From: Apodemus sylvaticus
Lineage: Eukaryota > Chordata > Mammalia > Rodentia > Muridae
Reading direction: 5' to 3'
DNA length: 64,000 nucleotides
NCBI RefSeq assembly: GCF_947179515.1
Contig: NC_067481.1
Location: 84,458,515 to 84,522,514 of the forward strand
The number at the start of each line of letters is the position of its first letter. Within the stretch, counting starts at the first letter, position 1. The position numbers and the translations under genes are program-made. Below, piece after piece: positions 1-12,323 of this stretch. The notes beneath the pieces are model-generated. The model made no database searches. It saw only the letters and a program-made list of their open reading frames with translations, and was not told the origin of the DNA.

Positions 1-170
1 GTGTGTATACATTAACATATTTGCTGCATTGATATGTGTGTATATACACACATATATATACACATATACATACCTATTCTCTAATTCATATAAGATTATA
101 GGGATTAATAAGTTAATATCAATATACTTATATTAATATTAATATATTAATACTATAAATTAGCTGTCTT
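1..170. repeat. AT-rich and alternating purine/pyrimidine simple sequence
   Basis: The left end is mixed TG/TA/CA alternation, followed by AT-rich sequence with TTAATA-type repeats. No coding signal is seen. Confidence 0.6.
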
Positions 171-1360
171 TACACTGTCATATAATATCTAATATTTTGC
201 ATGCAAAGTTCAGAGCACGTAATTAACAAAATATAGTGGCGCAGACCTACACTCCCATCTCCTTGAGAGACTGAAGCGATGGTATTTCTTGAGCCTAGGA
301 CCATTGAGAAACTCCCTTTCTTGAAGAAATACACAAGTATAAAAACATTTGGCTAATTCTAAGGACATTTTATTTGAATACACATGTCATCTTTTCTCAT
401 GCCCTCTTTCCAGTGAAAGGTGGCTCATGTGATGCAGAATTCACACCTTGGGTGAAACCAAAGAACAGATTGGAATCAGAGTTTCAGGACATCCAGAAAT
501 GCATAGTGGGATCCTGTCCTTAAAAATATTAAAATATAGTTTCTAAAAAGCTTAATAGGCAGCACAGGCAGTAAGGAATAAAAGGAAGCATATGATTAAA
601 TACTCACACCCTCCCCTGGGCTCCCAAACATTCATTACTGCAGGCTTGCATTTCTCAGGCTTGCTGGAATACAGGAACAGGACTTGATTATAAACAAGAT
701 CCAGGAGGAACTTATTAAAAGTTCTAGGTGCATGTTTTCATCAGACAGCAAATGTCCAATGGCACCAAGCACTGTCCAGTTCTGTCACAATGAAATTCCT
801 CCCCTTACAGAAATAATTCAGTAATATCTGTGAGCTAACCAGTTCAGTACAGAATGGCAGGGCTTGACACATGCTTCAATGCAGAATTAGAATACGGGTG
901 CTCTCTGGCAAATGGGTTTTTAAATAGTCTTTCACTGCTTGGATAAAAGAGAAATTCCACCTATAAATTTCCCATGCTGTACATAGAAATAAGGGTTCAT
1001 ACTTAATCATTATTCTGAAGATAAACACACAGCAAAGAAATCCACTTTTCATAACATATCTGTGATGGGGGTGGGGTATAGAATAGTTTTAATATAGCTA
1101 TAAAACCATAAGCTTCCATAAGGCTTTAAAAAAAACAGTCCATATTAGTTATCTATCCCCACCTCCTCTGCTCTACCCTCATTCACTGCCCATTTAAACT
1201 ATGCATTCCCTTTTCACAGTGCCTGTGTTCTACTGCTGTTCCCATCTTAACATCTTTTGCTCCTCAGTCACAATGGCCCCTTTGCAGTTTCTAGCTTCGA
1301 TGAACATTCCCAATACAAGACACAAATCTAAAGGTTCAAATGCATAATAGTGGCCTAGTT
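171..1360. other. Unrecognised non-coding DNA
   Basis: I see no long open frame, RNA gene or clear repeat family here. Only short, chance-length ORFs occur. Confidence 0.5.
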
Positions 1361-1757
1361 CTCTTCTTTTACTGTGATGAATACCATGGCCAAAGCAGCT
1401 TGGGGAGGACATGATTTATTTTAGCTCACAGAATATGGTCCTTTCATCAATGGGAGTCAAAGCAGGAACTAACTGCAGATGTGTAAAGAAGAAACTTAAG
1501 CAGAAGCCATGGAGGACTGCTGCTTATTGGCTTGCTGCCTGGCGCCTGGCTCATGTTTATCTAATGTAAATAGTCCAGACCCACCTGCTTAATGATATTT
1601 TCTTTCATGGTGGACTGAACCCTCATAATCAATAACCAATGAGGAAAATGTCTCCATATATATGCCAATATGATCTGCATAATTCCTGTACTGAGGGTCC
1701 CTTTTCCAAATTGACTCTAGCTTGTGTTAAGCTGATCTTAAAACCGACTAGAACAGA
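1361..1757 (-). mobile_element. MT-type MaLR LTR (old)
   Basis: On the plus strand this reads as an antisense ERVL-MaLR LTR. It has the terminal block ACTGTGATGAATACCATGGC at the left and a diverged CTAGCTTGTGT block at the right, with the usual middle section on a 'tgctgcttattggcttgct' motif. No TSD was made out and divergence is high. The exact MT subfamily cannot be fixed by eye. Confidence 0.6.
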
Positions 1758-2436
1758 TAAAAGTGTAGAATGCTTTTAAACATTCACTTTGAAGCAGAGT
1801 TTAGTAAACTTTAAAATTACTAATGTACCTTTGAGTATAAGGTGTAACTTAGATCCTCCTCTATGCACATTTTCTATTAGTGGCACACTAGCTATGCTTC
1901 TAGGCTAGCGTGTTCCCTCTGTTCCCTCTGAGAAATGTACCAAGTTAACTACCATTTGAATTTTGATAGTTATAGATAAGAAGTGAAAAAACTATTTCCC
2001 ATTGTCATATACTCAAAAGGACACATTTTAATTCTTTATTTCTCCATACCAAAATAAATTCCCCACTGAACACCAGATAGGTGTCCCAGAACTCATTTCA
2101 TTTTGGGCATTTTCAACCTGAAGAGGGCAACAGGATGGATGATGGGTCCATAGACTGTGCCCACTTGAGATGCCAATCATAAACCTAATGTCTTCTGAGT
2201 TTTCCAACAAATGACTATATAAAGTTTGGCTCTTGTGATCCTATCCTTGGGGTCAATTAATTTGCCACAAGCATTCACAAAATTTACAGAGATGAGTGTG
2301 TTTCCTGGTTAATTTTAAAAGCTACTACAGAGCAGGCACATGTTACAATGGACATGAAAGGGATAGGTCACAGCTTCTGGGACATTTGCACACAGCACTG
2401 TAGGATCATCCATGGACCTTATTAAGACCGTTTTGT
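1758..2436. other. Unrecognised non-coding DNA
   Basis: No feature is supported in this stretch. Confidence 0.5.
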
Positions 2437-2592
2437 GGGCTGGAGAGATGGATCAGCAATTGAGAATACTGACTCCTCTTCCAGAGGTCCTGAGTTCAAT
2501 TACCAGCAACCACACGGTGGATTACAACCATCCATAATGAGATCCGATGCCCTCTTAAATAAATAACTAAATAAATAAATATTTTTTTAAAA
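2437..2592 (+). repeat. B2 SINE
   Basis: A tRNA-derived B2 starts at GGGCTGGAGAGATGG, with pol III A-box and B-box (GAGTTCAATTAC) regions. It ends in an AAATAA-rich tail. Part of the 3' half after 'gatgccctctt' is missing, so it is internally shortened. Confidence 0.85.
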
Positions 2593-3547
2593 GACCACTT
2601 TGCAATTGACCAATTGATGATCAACTCAATCTTTATAGCCCCTACTTTCTTGAAGCTTGAACATCTGGATAAAGCATGTAACCCTTTCATCATGCCTTCA
2701 TCTCTTTAATTGCCAAAATCCATGCTGAGGCTGTGTAGGAATTCTTGGCCCCAGGTAATTTCATAATTATAAAACAACATCAGTTTGGAAATTTTGAAAG
2801 ATTTAGAGAGCCAGAAACCAGAGGCAAAGAACAAGTACATATTTCTTACTAAACCACAATATTCAAGCATCCATTGAGTCTGGGCAATTATGGGCCCACC
2901 AGCAAGGTTCTGTGTTTATCAAACATCAGATAGTATTGGTTTGTTTCAGTTTTGTTTCTACCTTTGCTGAGATAATCAATATATTCAATTAATGTGTAAG
3001 TTAATGAACTATGAATTTTCAAAAACAAAAACATATTTAGGAAAATCTAGTTGAATATATTGAGGTATGTTCTAAATGTAAGCACTATCAAAATGTTTAC
3101 ATATAGAATAAAGAAATCACAGAAACATAGGGGATGAAAGCAAGCGGCTTCACAGATCCTTTAAAATCATTACCCTCTATTAAACATTATAATACACAAC
3201 TAAAATGAGAAACAAAGAGTTAGGTGCATATCTTTTCACTCTCTTCCCTCTAAAAAAAGATACAGAAATCTAGAGAATGGAGTTCTTAAAGAACAGCCTG
3301 TGGTTACATTAATGACACTGGCAAAAGAATATGTATAACATGAAATATTTTAAGTTAACTATGTGTGTTTCATTTTTCACAATTCCTTCTTTAAATAACT
3401 ACAGTTACTCTACCACCCCTCTATCAATTAGCTTCAGCTGTCCACATAACAGAAGCCTAAGGTCACCTGGAAAGAGAGAAGCTCAACTAAAGAATTGCCA
3501 AACTCAGATTGGCCTGTGGTCATGTTATTGAAGTGTTTTAATTTCTA
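2593..3547. other. Unrecognised non-coding DNA
   Basis: No gene or repeat family is recognised. The short plus-strand ORF near 3331-3531 has no familiar motif. Confidence 0.5.
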
Positions 3548-4075
3548 TTAATTGGATATTTTATTTATTTAGACTTCAACTTATCCCCATTCCTGGTTTT
3601 CCTCTGCAAACTCCCTATCCCATCCTCCCTCCCCCTGCTTCTATGAGGGTGCTCCCCCACGAACTTCCACCTCACCATCCCCCTACAATGGGACATCAAG
3701 CCTTTACAGGACCAAGGATCTCCCCTCCCACTGATGCCAGATAAGGCCATCCTCTGCTACGTATGTAGCTAGAACCATGGGTCTTCTTTGGTTGGTGGTT
3801 TAGTCCCTTGGATCTCTGGGGAGTCTGTTTGGCTGATATTTTTGCTCTTCCTATGGAGTTGCAGACCCCTTTAGCTCCTTAAGTCCTTGACCTAACTCCT
3901 CCATTGGGGACCCTATGCTCAGTCGAATGGCTGGCTGCAAGTATCCACATCTGTATTGGTCAGGCTCTGGCAGAGCTTCTCAGGACACAGCTATATCAAG
4001 CTCCTGTCAGAAAACACTTCTTGGCATAAGCAATAGTGTCTGAATATGGTGTCTGCATATGAGATGGCCCCACCT
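3548..4075 (-). mobile_element. L1 3' UTR fragment (older Lx/L1Md type)
   Basis: Read in reverse complement this is the typical murine L1 3' UTR, ending in AAATAAATAAAATATCCAAT. On the plus strand the landmarks 'tctttggttggtggtttagt' and 'ctcaggacacagctatatca' are seen. It is cut at the right side, where an MT-type LTR begins. No ORF is retained. Confidence 0.8.
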
Positions 4076-4078
4076 TGA

Positions 4079-4187
4079 AGTGTTTTCTTAATTTTTAATT
4101 GATTTGGGAAGACCGTGCACACTGGAAACAGTACCATTTGTTAGGTGGGCCTGGCCTATCTAAGATAGGTGAGAAGAGCAAAAGGAG
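4079..4187 (+). mobile_element. MT-type MaLR LTR, left part of an interrupted copy
   Basis: This is the central part of a diverged MT-like LTR. It continues at 6682 after the inserted ORR1. The break reads ...AAAGGAG / AGGAGCAAGCC..., so the two halves join once the 5-bp target duplication is removed. Confidence 0.5.
4183..4187. repeat. ORR1 target-site duplication, left copy
   Basis: AGGAG immediately precedes the TGTGATGG start of the 5' LTR. The same five bases follow the 3' LTR at 6682-6686. Confidence 0.85.
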
Positions 4188-4510
4188 TGTGATGGTTCGC
4201 ATAGGATTGGCCCAGGAAGTGACCCTATTAGGAAGTGTGGCCTTGTTGGAGTAGGTGTGTCACTGTGGGTGTGGACTTAAGACCCTCTCCCTAGTTGCCT
4301 GGAAGTCAGTTTTCTACTAGCAGCCTTCAGATGAAGATGTAGAACTCTCAGCAACTCCTGCACCTTATCTGCCTGGATACTGCCATGTTTCTCTCTTGAT
4401 GACAATGGACTGAACCTCTGAACCTGTAAGCCAGCCCCAATTAAATGTCTTTTATAAAATTTGCACTGGTCATGGTGTCTGTTCACAGCAGTAAAACCCT
4501 AACTAAGAAA
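4188..4510 (+). repeat. ORR1 5' LTR
   Basis: It begins TGTGATGGTTCGC and carries the AATTAAA polyadenylation-type signal near its 3' end. It pairs with the LTR at 6360-6681. Confidence 0.85.
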
Positions 4511-4512
4511 GA

Positions 4513-4533
4513 AGTTGGTACCAGGGAATGGGG
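4513..4533 (+). promoter_or_regulatory. Probable primer-binding site of ORR1
   Basis: The sequence TTGGTACCAGGGAATGGGGT lies just downstream of the 5' LTR. It resembles the complement of the 3' end of tRNA-Leu(UAA), whose end I recall as ...CTCCTGGTACCA, with a small insertion. The tRNA identity is recalled, not searched. Confidence 0.45.
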
Positions 4534-5035
4534 TATTGCTGTGATAGGCATGACCGTGCTTTTGTTTGGAAGAATGTGGATTTTGGGACTTTGGATTTGG
4601 AAAGCCATAAAATGCTTTAAGTGGGGCTTAATGGGCCAGCCTAGTAGGACTATGGAAGACAGTGGTGCTGAGGGTCATTTGAACTGTATAGGCCTGATGG
4701 CCCAAGAGGTTTCAGTGGAGAAAAACTTGAATATGTGGCTGACTGTTCTTTTGATGTTTTGGTGAAGAACATGGCTGTTTTTTGCCATTGTCTGAAGAGA
4801 GTGCCTAGGGCTAAGGTAAAGAGATTTATATTAATTGCATCTGCAAAGAAAGTCTCAAAAAAGCCCAACAAAGACTTTGTTCTCTGGTTAAGTTTGATGA
4901 ACAGAATTTTGAACAAACATAGCAAGTTGAGAAAGAAAAAGTACAAAATATATAGTTTGAGTATTAAAGGGACTCCAGAAAGTGAAATGGAGCTGAATTA
5001 AGGGAGTGGTGACCTTGGGGCAAGATTCCACCCAG

Positions 5036-5250
5036 CTATATTTAGGTCCAGGATTGGTAGTACAAGCCTTTAATCCCAGGAGGCAGATCTCTGAGTTCAA
5101 GGCCAGCCTAGAACAGAGCAAATTCTAGGTGAGGAAAAACTTAAATCCAGGCTTGGTGGACTATACCTTTAATCCCAGTGCTTAGGAGACGGGCATGCAG
5201 ATCTCTTCAGTTCAAATCTGTCTATATAGCAAGATTCAGGACAGCCCACT
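5036..5250 (+). repeat. B1-like modules inside the ORR1 internal region
   Basis: Two successive stretches read CCTTTAATCCCAG... (near 5068 and 5169), as in the left end of B1/7SL-derived SINEs. MaLR internal regions are known to carry such modules, so this may be ancestral rather than a new insertion. Confidence 0.45.
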
Positions 5251-6359
5251 TAGGCAGTGAAGGAGCTGGGAAAAAGGAAGCTAGTGATAACGTAATAGAA
5301 CAAGGGGGCCAATGTTCCAGCTCCTGCAAGCAGCAGAACTCAGCAGCTTCGGCCATGTGTCTCTGGCTTTATATTCAAGAGGATAAGGCGACTGCTGGGA
5401 CAATTGATGCTGGTTAACGGGAGCTAAGAATTTAGTGGTGATTAAGAAAAGACCAGCATCACTGAGGTAAAATCTTCTGGGAAGTGTTTTCTGAGAGAAC
5501 AAAGAAGCTGTGTTCCAGAGAGAGCCAAAGTTGTACCTCATGCTGCAGCTGTACTTGGTAATGTGTAAGAATCATCCAGGTGGTACTGGTTTTGAAGGCA
5601 TGAAGGCATCATGAAGAACAGCTGAGGTTTGGCACTGTGGGAGCCCATAGAAGGCCATTGTTGAAAGTGCACCCTCAGTTGTAATTGACAGCCCAGAACT
5701 GAAGGGGTCATACAAAGGAGTTGAGGCTTGGTACAATGAAGAGAGACTATGAGAGGCTTTGGTGAAGCATAGTTGCAGTGGAAGACCCTAGCATACTGGA
5801 GATGCCACTACCATGGGATGACCACCAAGAACAGTAGTGGTAGCAGAGTGGACCAACCTGCTACAGAGGGCAGAGTAGGAGAAGTGACACCAGCTCTTTG
5901 GAGATGCACAGAAGATTATATGTGGATCTCAGACATTGGAACAAGAAGCTGAGAAACTGAAACTGTCTTGGGGACCCCAAGATGTTAAAGATGCCAGAGC
6001 CACAGGATACCTGCCTAGGAAAACTGCTCACGGGGAGTGGAACCAGCCCAGGAAAAAGAACCTTGTTGCAGTCAACAAAGATGAAAAGGGAGTTGGATAT
6101 CTGAAGACTGCTTTGCCATCAGACATGGAGATGCAGAGTTTGGAACCTAGCTGGTTTCGTATCTTGCTTGTGGATTACAATTAAGTGATTGGATGAATCT
6201 CAAAAGAGACCTTGAATTTTAGACTTTTAACACTGTTGAGACTGCTATGACTACAGGGACTTTTAAAGTTGGACTAGATGTATTTTGCATTATGCTATGT
6301 TTAAGTATGGCCCCCATAGACTCATATTTGAATAAGCCTATCAGGGCTAGGGAGTGGAC

Positions 6360-6681
6360 TGTGATGGTTCGCATATGATTGGCCCAGGAAGTGACCCTAT
6401 TAGGAAGTGTGTCTTGTTGGAGTAGGTGTGTCACTGTGGGTGTGGGCTTAAGACCCTCACCCTAGTTGCCTGGAAGTCAGTTTTCTACTAGCAGCCTTCA
6501 GATGAAGATGTAGAACTCTCAGCAACTCCTGCACCTTATCTGCCTGGATGCTGCCATGTTTCTGTCTTGATGACAATGAACTGAACCTCTGAACCTGTAA
6601 GCCAGCCCCAATTAAATGTCTTTTATAAAACTTGCATTGGTCATGGTGTCTGTTCACAGCAGTAAAACCCTAACTAAGACA
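6360..6681 (+). repeat. ORR1 3' LTR
   Basis: It starts TGTGATGGTTCGC and ends TAACTAAGACA, followed by the TSD AGGAG (6682-6686). It closely matches the 5' LTR at 4188. Confidence 0.85.
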
Positions 6682-6855
6682 AGGAGCAAGCCAGGAAGCT
6701 ACAATTCTCCATTGGTTTCTGCTTCAGGATCCTGCCTTGAGTTCCTGCAGTGGCTTCCCTTGATGATGAACTATAACCCATAAGCTGAAATAAAACCTTT
6801 TCTCCCCCATTTACTTTTGGTCATGGTGTTTAGCACATCAATAAACACAAATGTG
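6682..6855 (+). mobile_element. MT-type MaLR LTR, right part of the interrupted copy
   Basis: This has the 3' part of an MT-like LTR: 'gctgaaataaaaccttttct' (poly-A signal region) followed by 'tttggtcatggtgttta'. It continues the fragment ending at 4187. Confidence 0.6.
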
Positions 6856-7917
6856 AATAACTCCTTATTCTTAATTCCATGGGAGTAAGACAGTGGCCAG
6901 CTTCTATTTTCCTAATATAACTAAAATTCACTCTTTCCTGATACTCTAGTTTCCCCAAGATGAATCCCTAGGAAGTGTTTACTAGGAAATTTCTCCTGAG
7001 CATAAACTAAACATGCCCCATATGGAATCACAGTAAGGCTTTGCCTATGACTCTGGATAGCGTTAAGGAAAATTCTCAAACTGCAAGAATTAAGGTTGAT
7101 TTGAACTTCAATTTACTTTTAACCCTGTTAAAATCCCAAGACATTTTACTCTACTCGGTGTGAGGATGTGTCTAACCAATTCATGCAGATGTAATTTATG
7201 GCAATTTAAACTGAGCCAGAAAAGTTACCAAGTTTCAAATAATGTATGCACCTCCTACTGAGTTTAATCAGTGTTTATTAAAAGAGAGTTACTTATGCCT
7301 GTTTGCCCTTCATGTATCCTCACTAGAAAACAAGTTTAGGAGGAATAAGTAGCAGCCCGTCTGGTGTTCTTCTGACTATCTGCATTGTGAGTAAGTGGTT
7401 AAGGAGGGTTCGCTGATCACCTTCATCACATCATGCCTGGTACATAATCAGCAGAAACTACATTTCCCCTCGCTGCTGAGTTGTAGCAGATGACACTGTT
7501 GGGAAGCCTCTGGGACTCCTCGCTAAACATGAATATTCAGCATCAAGAACAGATTTCAGCACATCAAATTAAATGTAACCTTAGGAAGGGCTTGTCATCT
7601 TCACCTTGATCACCTCTCACCCACAGCCTTCTCTTCACAGTTGTGTGAGAGGATGACTTGGCATCTCCACCCAGTCAGCATGATTTTACAGAGGCACCAT
7701 GTCCTTTGCCTTCCTGGGCCTGTAGGTTAGGAGTCTGAGCCAATTGCTTGTATCAAGCATGCAACTTTCAATCCATTTAAGGTGTGGTGTGGATTTGAGA
7801 GACAGGCCTCTAGGATCTATCTATTCAAGTGATTCTTGGATGTGCCAGTAATTCTCCAGGACTGTTTGTTCACTAATATCAAAAAGCCTCCTGAAGCTGG
7901 TATAAACAACAACTAGA

Positions 7918-7979
<62 letters not shown>

Positions 7980-8930
7980 TTCCTTTGCCTGAAGGAAAAA
8001 GGGGTGAAGTATACTCAGAACACCTGATTCAGATTCAGTACCAATATAGCTCTTGCTTCTTCCCTTGTCTCTGCTGTCCTGGATTACTCTCATTGCACAG
8101 ACACAAAGGCAATGATTAAGTAGTCTTCAAAACCAGCAGATTCCATGAGAAGGACATCCCTTTTATGTTTATGCCACTTGCTTGACTGTCATTTCCTATT
8201 TGAGAACATCACTGTTCTCAGTAGGAAATTTAGGGACACATTAATATGAACCCTGTCACCATTGCAGTGTGGAGAAAAAAAATGCCATTCCTGAAATGAA
8301 GAGATTGAAAGCAGACCAAAAATCAAACAAACAAATAAATAAGGGCAGCTAACTTCCACAAATATTCCTTAATACGGTAGAAGTAATAGAAAGAGAAAAC
8401 AAATGTTGGCTCTTGCAGAGGATTAATGTTTCTCGGGTAGGGCTCTGTGTTCCACTACTTCCAACTGTGAATGTCTAACTTACTTCTTTTAACTTGCTTT
8501 CCCATTTGCAAAGAAGGTCCCAACTTATAGATCTATTTCAAGAATAAAGTACTCACTTTACAAAGCATAAGACTGCAAACATGGTAGGTGTTCAAGAGAC
8601 AGTAGTTTAGGAGGAAGACAAAGCCTCTTTAGAGAAAGATGGGCTTGTTTAATACAGGGGAAGGTGGAAGGAGACAAATTGGAAGAGAAGGATTCAATTT
8701 ATCTGTGATGGGAAACAAGGAAAGGGCAGAGATCCTTATGCTCTGGAGAGGAGAAATAAAGCAGAAGGAAGAGGGCAGGTAAAATAACAATGTGAATGGC
8801 TGAAAAAAGCCACAAGGAATTATACTATTAAATGTTTACCTAAAAAAAAACAATAAATCTTTCATACATAATTCAGTGTCTAAATATGCATTTTAAAATT
8901 TTAATGAACTTTTCTCACCTGGGATGATGT
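6856..8930. other. Unrecognised non-coding DNA with one TA repeat
   Basis: Apart from the TA microsatellite I recognise no gene or repeat family. The 90-residue minus-strand ORF across 7821-8093 is only a read-through of the TA repeat. Confidence 0.5.
7919..7975. repeat. (TA)n microsatellite, about 28 units
   Basis: It is an uninterrupted TA dinucleotide run. It is self-complementary and likely length-polymorphic. Confidence 0.95.
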
Positions 8931-10051
8931 TGGTCCCTCCCGGAGCCCAACATCCCCTAACAAAATTCCCAGTACCAGACATAAGAAGCCTTCTTTTGAG
9001 TTGCTTGCCTAGGCTATTTTAAAGACTCCCAAAATGCATATCCTATTGCTGTTTACTCATAGTTGCATACCAAAGGTTGAAAAAAACTACCTATTGCTAA
9101 AGACACCATGTACTTTAGAAAGAGGGCTTAAGGACCCTAAGATGGAACTGACCTAAATGTCCCCTCTGTCTAGATTTCATGGTACTATATGCTTCCGAAG
9201 GACGGAGACAGGCAATAGTCCTACCAAACTATGATGCCTATGAACTACATCAATGCCCAGCATGGCATGATAATCCTACGGGTGCTGTTGTGGCACACAT
9301 GTCTTAGCAATAACCAAGAGCTCTCTAATTGTAATAAGACCCATTCAACAAGAGGGAGACCATACCTGGTACTGGAAACCTAGCTAACTACTCAATACTA
9401 GTGAAATCATGGTTATTTTAGGAGAATCTACAATCACTAGTTTACTAAGTAAGCATAATCTCTAAAAGTAGTCTATGAATATTTGCTTTATAATCACATA
9501 ACACCAGGCAAGTGTAGTCTTTACACTTTATCAATGACACTATAACAGACTCGACAAAGTTCACTACAGAAAACCACAACCAATAAATATTCAGAGTTGT
9601 AGAGCACAGTCCCAGTCAATACATCTACAAAATACTCCCAAAACTAAAGCTTGGGGAATGTTGTGGAAGAATTGGAAAGACTGTAAAATCTAGATAAAGG
9701 AGTTTACTGTGAGCCTGTGTCTTTTATTCACATCAGAAACAAAACACAAAAGCTCTTACCAACATGATAGTCCAAACAAGAATGACACCAACAAACATGA
9801 AAAACTTGGCAATGAGAAGTATACCTAGCCTTAATCTTACACAAATAACTACAGTCAACAGTAAAACAGTAAAATTGTAATGGAGAGCATACCAATTGCT
9901 TGTCCAGTACCAACAAGCCTTGAAAACATACATTCAAGTATAATATATGGACTCAACAGATTATATTTAAGAATAAATAAATAAATATGTGTAAAAATAC
10001 TATATATAATATAGTATGTATATAGTATGTGCTTATATTATACATAATGTA

Positions 10052-10099
<48 letters not shown>

Positions 10100-10236
10100 T
10101 TAACAATTGATGCAAAAAAGGAATCACAAGTTTGAAGGAGAGAGAGGAGGGGTACATGGGAGAGTTTGGAGAGAGGAAAGGGAAGAAATAACTACAATCT
10201 CAAACAAAAATCTTTTTTGAAAAATAAAGAATAGTT
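8931..10236 (+). mobile_element. Old L1 3' UTR (Lx8/L1VL-like)
   Basis: The sequence follows a known old rodent L1 3' UTR, with landmarks 'gcctatgaactacatcaatg', 'gagggagaccatacctggta' and a terminal 'ggagagaggaaagggaagaa...ctcaaa'. A TA/TG-rich segment lies just before the 3' end, as is usual for these families. No coding part is retained. Confidence 0.7.
10061..10094. repeat. (TG)17 microsatellite
   Basis: It is a pure TG run preceded by an AT-rich alternating stretch, within the old L1 3' UTR. Confidence 0.9.
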
Positions 10237-10889
10237 ATTTTATAGAGAAAACAGTTGAGTCAGGAGTATAAGCCTACCTCTCAACAACAAGAAAAGCAAA
10301 ACAAAGCAAAACAAAAAGCAGAGACTTGAAAACTTTCAAAAGATTACTTTTCAGCATGTTGGCTAAGATAGACAAAACATGGGAAAAGTATACTCAAACA
10401 CTTAATAAGTAAATAAGTATATTTGCTTCAACATATTACAAGTAGGAATTAAAGTAAGTATATAAAAAATCAATTAACTTTTAAAAAGTACCAATACAAT
10501 GCCATGTGGCTTTTACAAAGTTGCAAGGACTCATTTACTAACACACCACATGCCTAAGGTGTATAGGTGCAATGAGCATTTTGCAAATCATTTCCATCTC
10601 AATAATCACATTAATGCTTAATAGGCACTGAATAATTAGCACAACTAAAATTAAGATAAATGTGTTTCTAAAAACAGCCAAGTCAGGCAGCAGCAAAGAC
10701 TTGTGAATGAGAAGGAACTGGAATTTTCTTCTGGGTCTGAAATATTATTCTGGCCCTCTGCATAGCCTCCTCTGAAGCCTCATCTGGTAGGTAACTTCCA
10801 TTTACTCATCTCTTCTGCTAACTAGGCTGCTGCACCTTAGTGACCTTCACAACTGTTTTCAGTTAGTAGTGTACCTTAAAGAAAACAGA
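10237..10889. other. Unrecognised non-coding DNA
   Basis: No supported feature was found beyond short A-rich stretches such as repeated AAAGCAAAAC. Confidence 0.45.
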
Positions 10890-11050
10890 TTGAGGGGCCG
10901 TGGTTAAGAGCACTAGCTGCCCTTCCAGAGCACCCAGGTTCAGCTCCCAGCACCCACATAACAGCTCACAATCGTCTGTAATTCCAGTTGGCACACTTAT
11001 CACAGACATGCATACAAGCAAAACTACAATGCACATAAAATAAATAAATA
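10890..11050 (+). repeat. B3-type SINE
   Basis: The block 'ggttaagagcactagctgcc', then 'cccaggttcagctcccag' (B-box region) and an AAATAAATAAAT tail identify a B2/B3-family SINE. The first bases are lost. Confidence 0.75.
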
Positions 11051-12309
11051 TTTGATAGGGGAAAGAAAGGCAGATGGCTTTCAATTCTTGAATGTCACTC
11101 ACCTATCCAGATATTTTGATTAAGTGAGCAATGAAGGAACGTGTTTTAAATTATGCACTTATTCTTTTCTTTATGCATATACCAATTGGCCTTTAATGTG
11201 TGTGATCAAATCTATAAAATAAACATGTTCCACAGTTGGCGTAGGAATTCATGTTTATAGAATTGTAGAGATACTGAGCCAGAGGAAGTCCCAGACCTGA
11301 CCCAGTCTAATTGCTTCATTTTACAGATACAAACTTCATACTTTCTAAGTGTAGACACAGAGGACATCGTTTTTCTTTGTTAAGTAAGAATTCTTATAGG
11401 TTTAAAAGATAAAAGAATTGTTGAACCCTTTAAAATAAAAAAAGAATAGTATAGTTTAGAAAAAAAGGAAAACTATAAGAGTAAATGCTGAACATTCTGA
11501 AGAAAGTGCAAATCAAGTTGAGGAACCCTTGAAAATAAATGTCCTTGAGAGGTGAGGCTTGGGAAAGTCATCAATTTTTTTTTTCAAAAAATGAAGCAGG
11601 GAAGAAAGAAGCTTGAGAAATTTTTACTTCAGAGACCAGGTTCACAGAGATAGCATGGGACTATCAGAAGTAAAGAATAGTAAAGAGTTAAAAAACACCA
11701 AACTAGCATTCAATAAGGAAAATGTGTTCACTTTTCTGGTTACCACACATGGAGATGGTGATCTATAGCAACATGAATTAATCACTTAGAAAATCAGCAA
11801 AGTGATTGTAATTCATGTTAGAAATTTTCAAGAAATTTTTTTAGTTGAAAATAGTTTCTTCTCTCACACAATACAACCCAACCACAGCTCCCCCTCCCTC
11901 CCCTCCATCTGTGTGGCTCTGAGAATAACTACTAAAATGTGATCACATGTGGCAGTACCTTAGAAATAGTAGAGTGAGGGGGTTGGTGGGATCCTCTCTT
12001 CAAGAAACACAAATAAAACTGAACAAAACTATTAAAAGTAAAAATTTCATGATTCAGGGTGGACCCAGGATCCAGTAATATATAATAGACATAAATCCTG
12101 AGGTTGTAACTAGAGGCCAACTTGTTTTCTAGTGCAAAACTGCTCCCAAACCCTTCCCAAAGACTCAACACCAGAATAATAAGTCTAGTCTAGAGTGGGG
12201 ACAATCTATAAATAGCGGTGTTGCTATCCAAGGGACACCTGTCTTGATTTGGATTAAAAACCAGGGGGTCAGGTGGAAGCTTACCAAGCCACATTCATGA
12301 CACTATCAG
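11051..12309. other. Unrecognised non-coding DNA
   Basis: I see no gene, RNA or named repeat in this stretch. Confidence 0.45.
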
Positions 12310-12323
12310 AAAAAAGAGGTGTC
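12310..12323. repeat. L1 target-site duplication, left copy
   Basis: AAAAAAGAGGTGTC is repeated exactly at 12877-12890. Confidence 0.9.

Larger units (their letters stand above)
4188..6681 (+). mobile_element. Complete ORR1-type MaLR retrotransposon
   Basis: This is a non-autonomous ERVL-MaLR element. It has a 5' LTR at 4188-4510, an internal region at 4511-6359 and a 3' LTR at 6360-6681, flanked by AGGAG. The LTRs are almost identical in layout (TGTGATGG...CTAAGACA). The last bases of the 5' LTR are mutated to AAGAAA. The internal region opens with GAAGTTGGTACCAGGGA and holds no retroviral ORF, as is normal for MaLRs, which rely on enzymes supplied in trans. A purine-rich stretch just before 6360 fits the polypurine tract. 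It lies inside an older MT-type LTR. ORR1 is the family name from memory; subfamily assignment needs a library comparison. Confidence 0.85.

Noticed and set aside
4445..6184. Plus-strand ORFs of 79-106 codons inside ORR1
   Set aside because: The MaLR internal region is non-coding. The ORFs have no retroviral motif.
7821..8093. 90-codon minus-strand ORF
   Set aside because: Its core is a poly(Tyr-Ile) read-through of the TA microsatellite.
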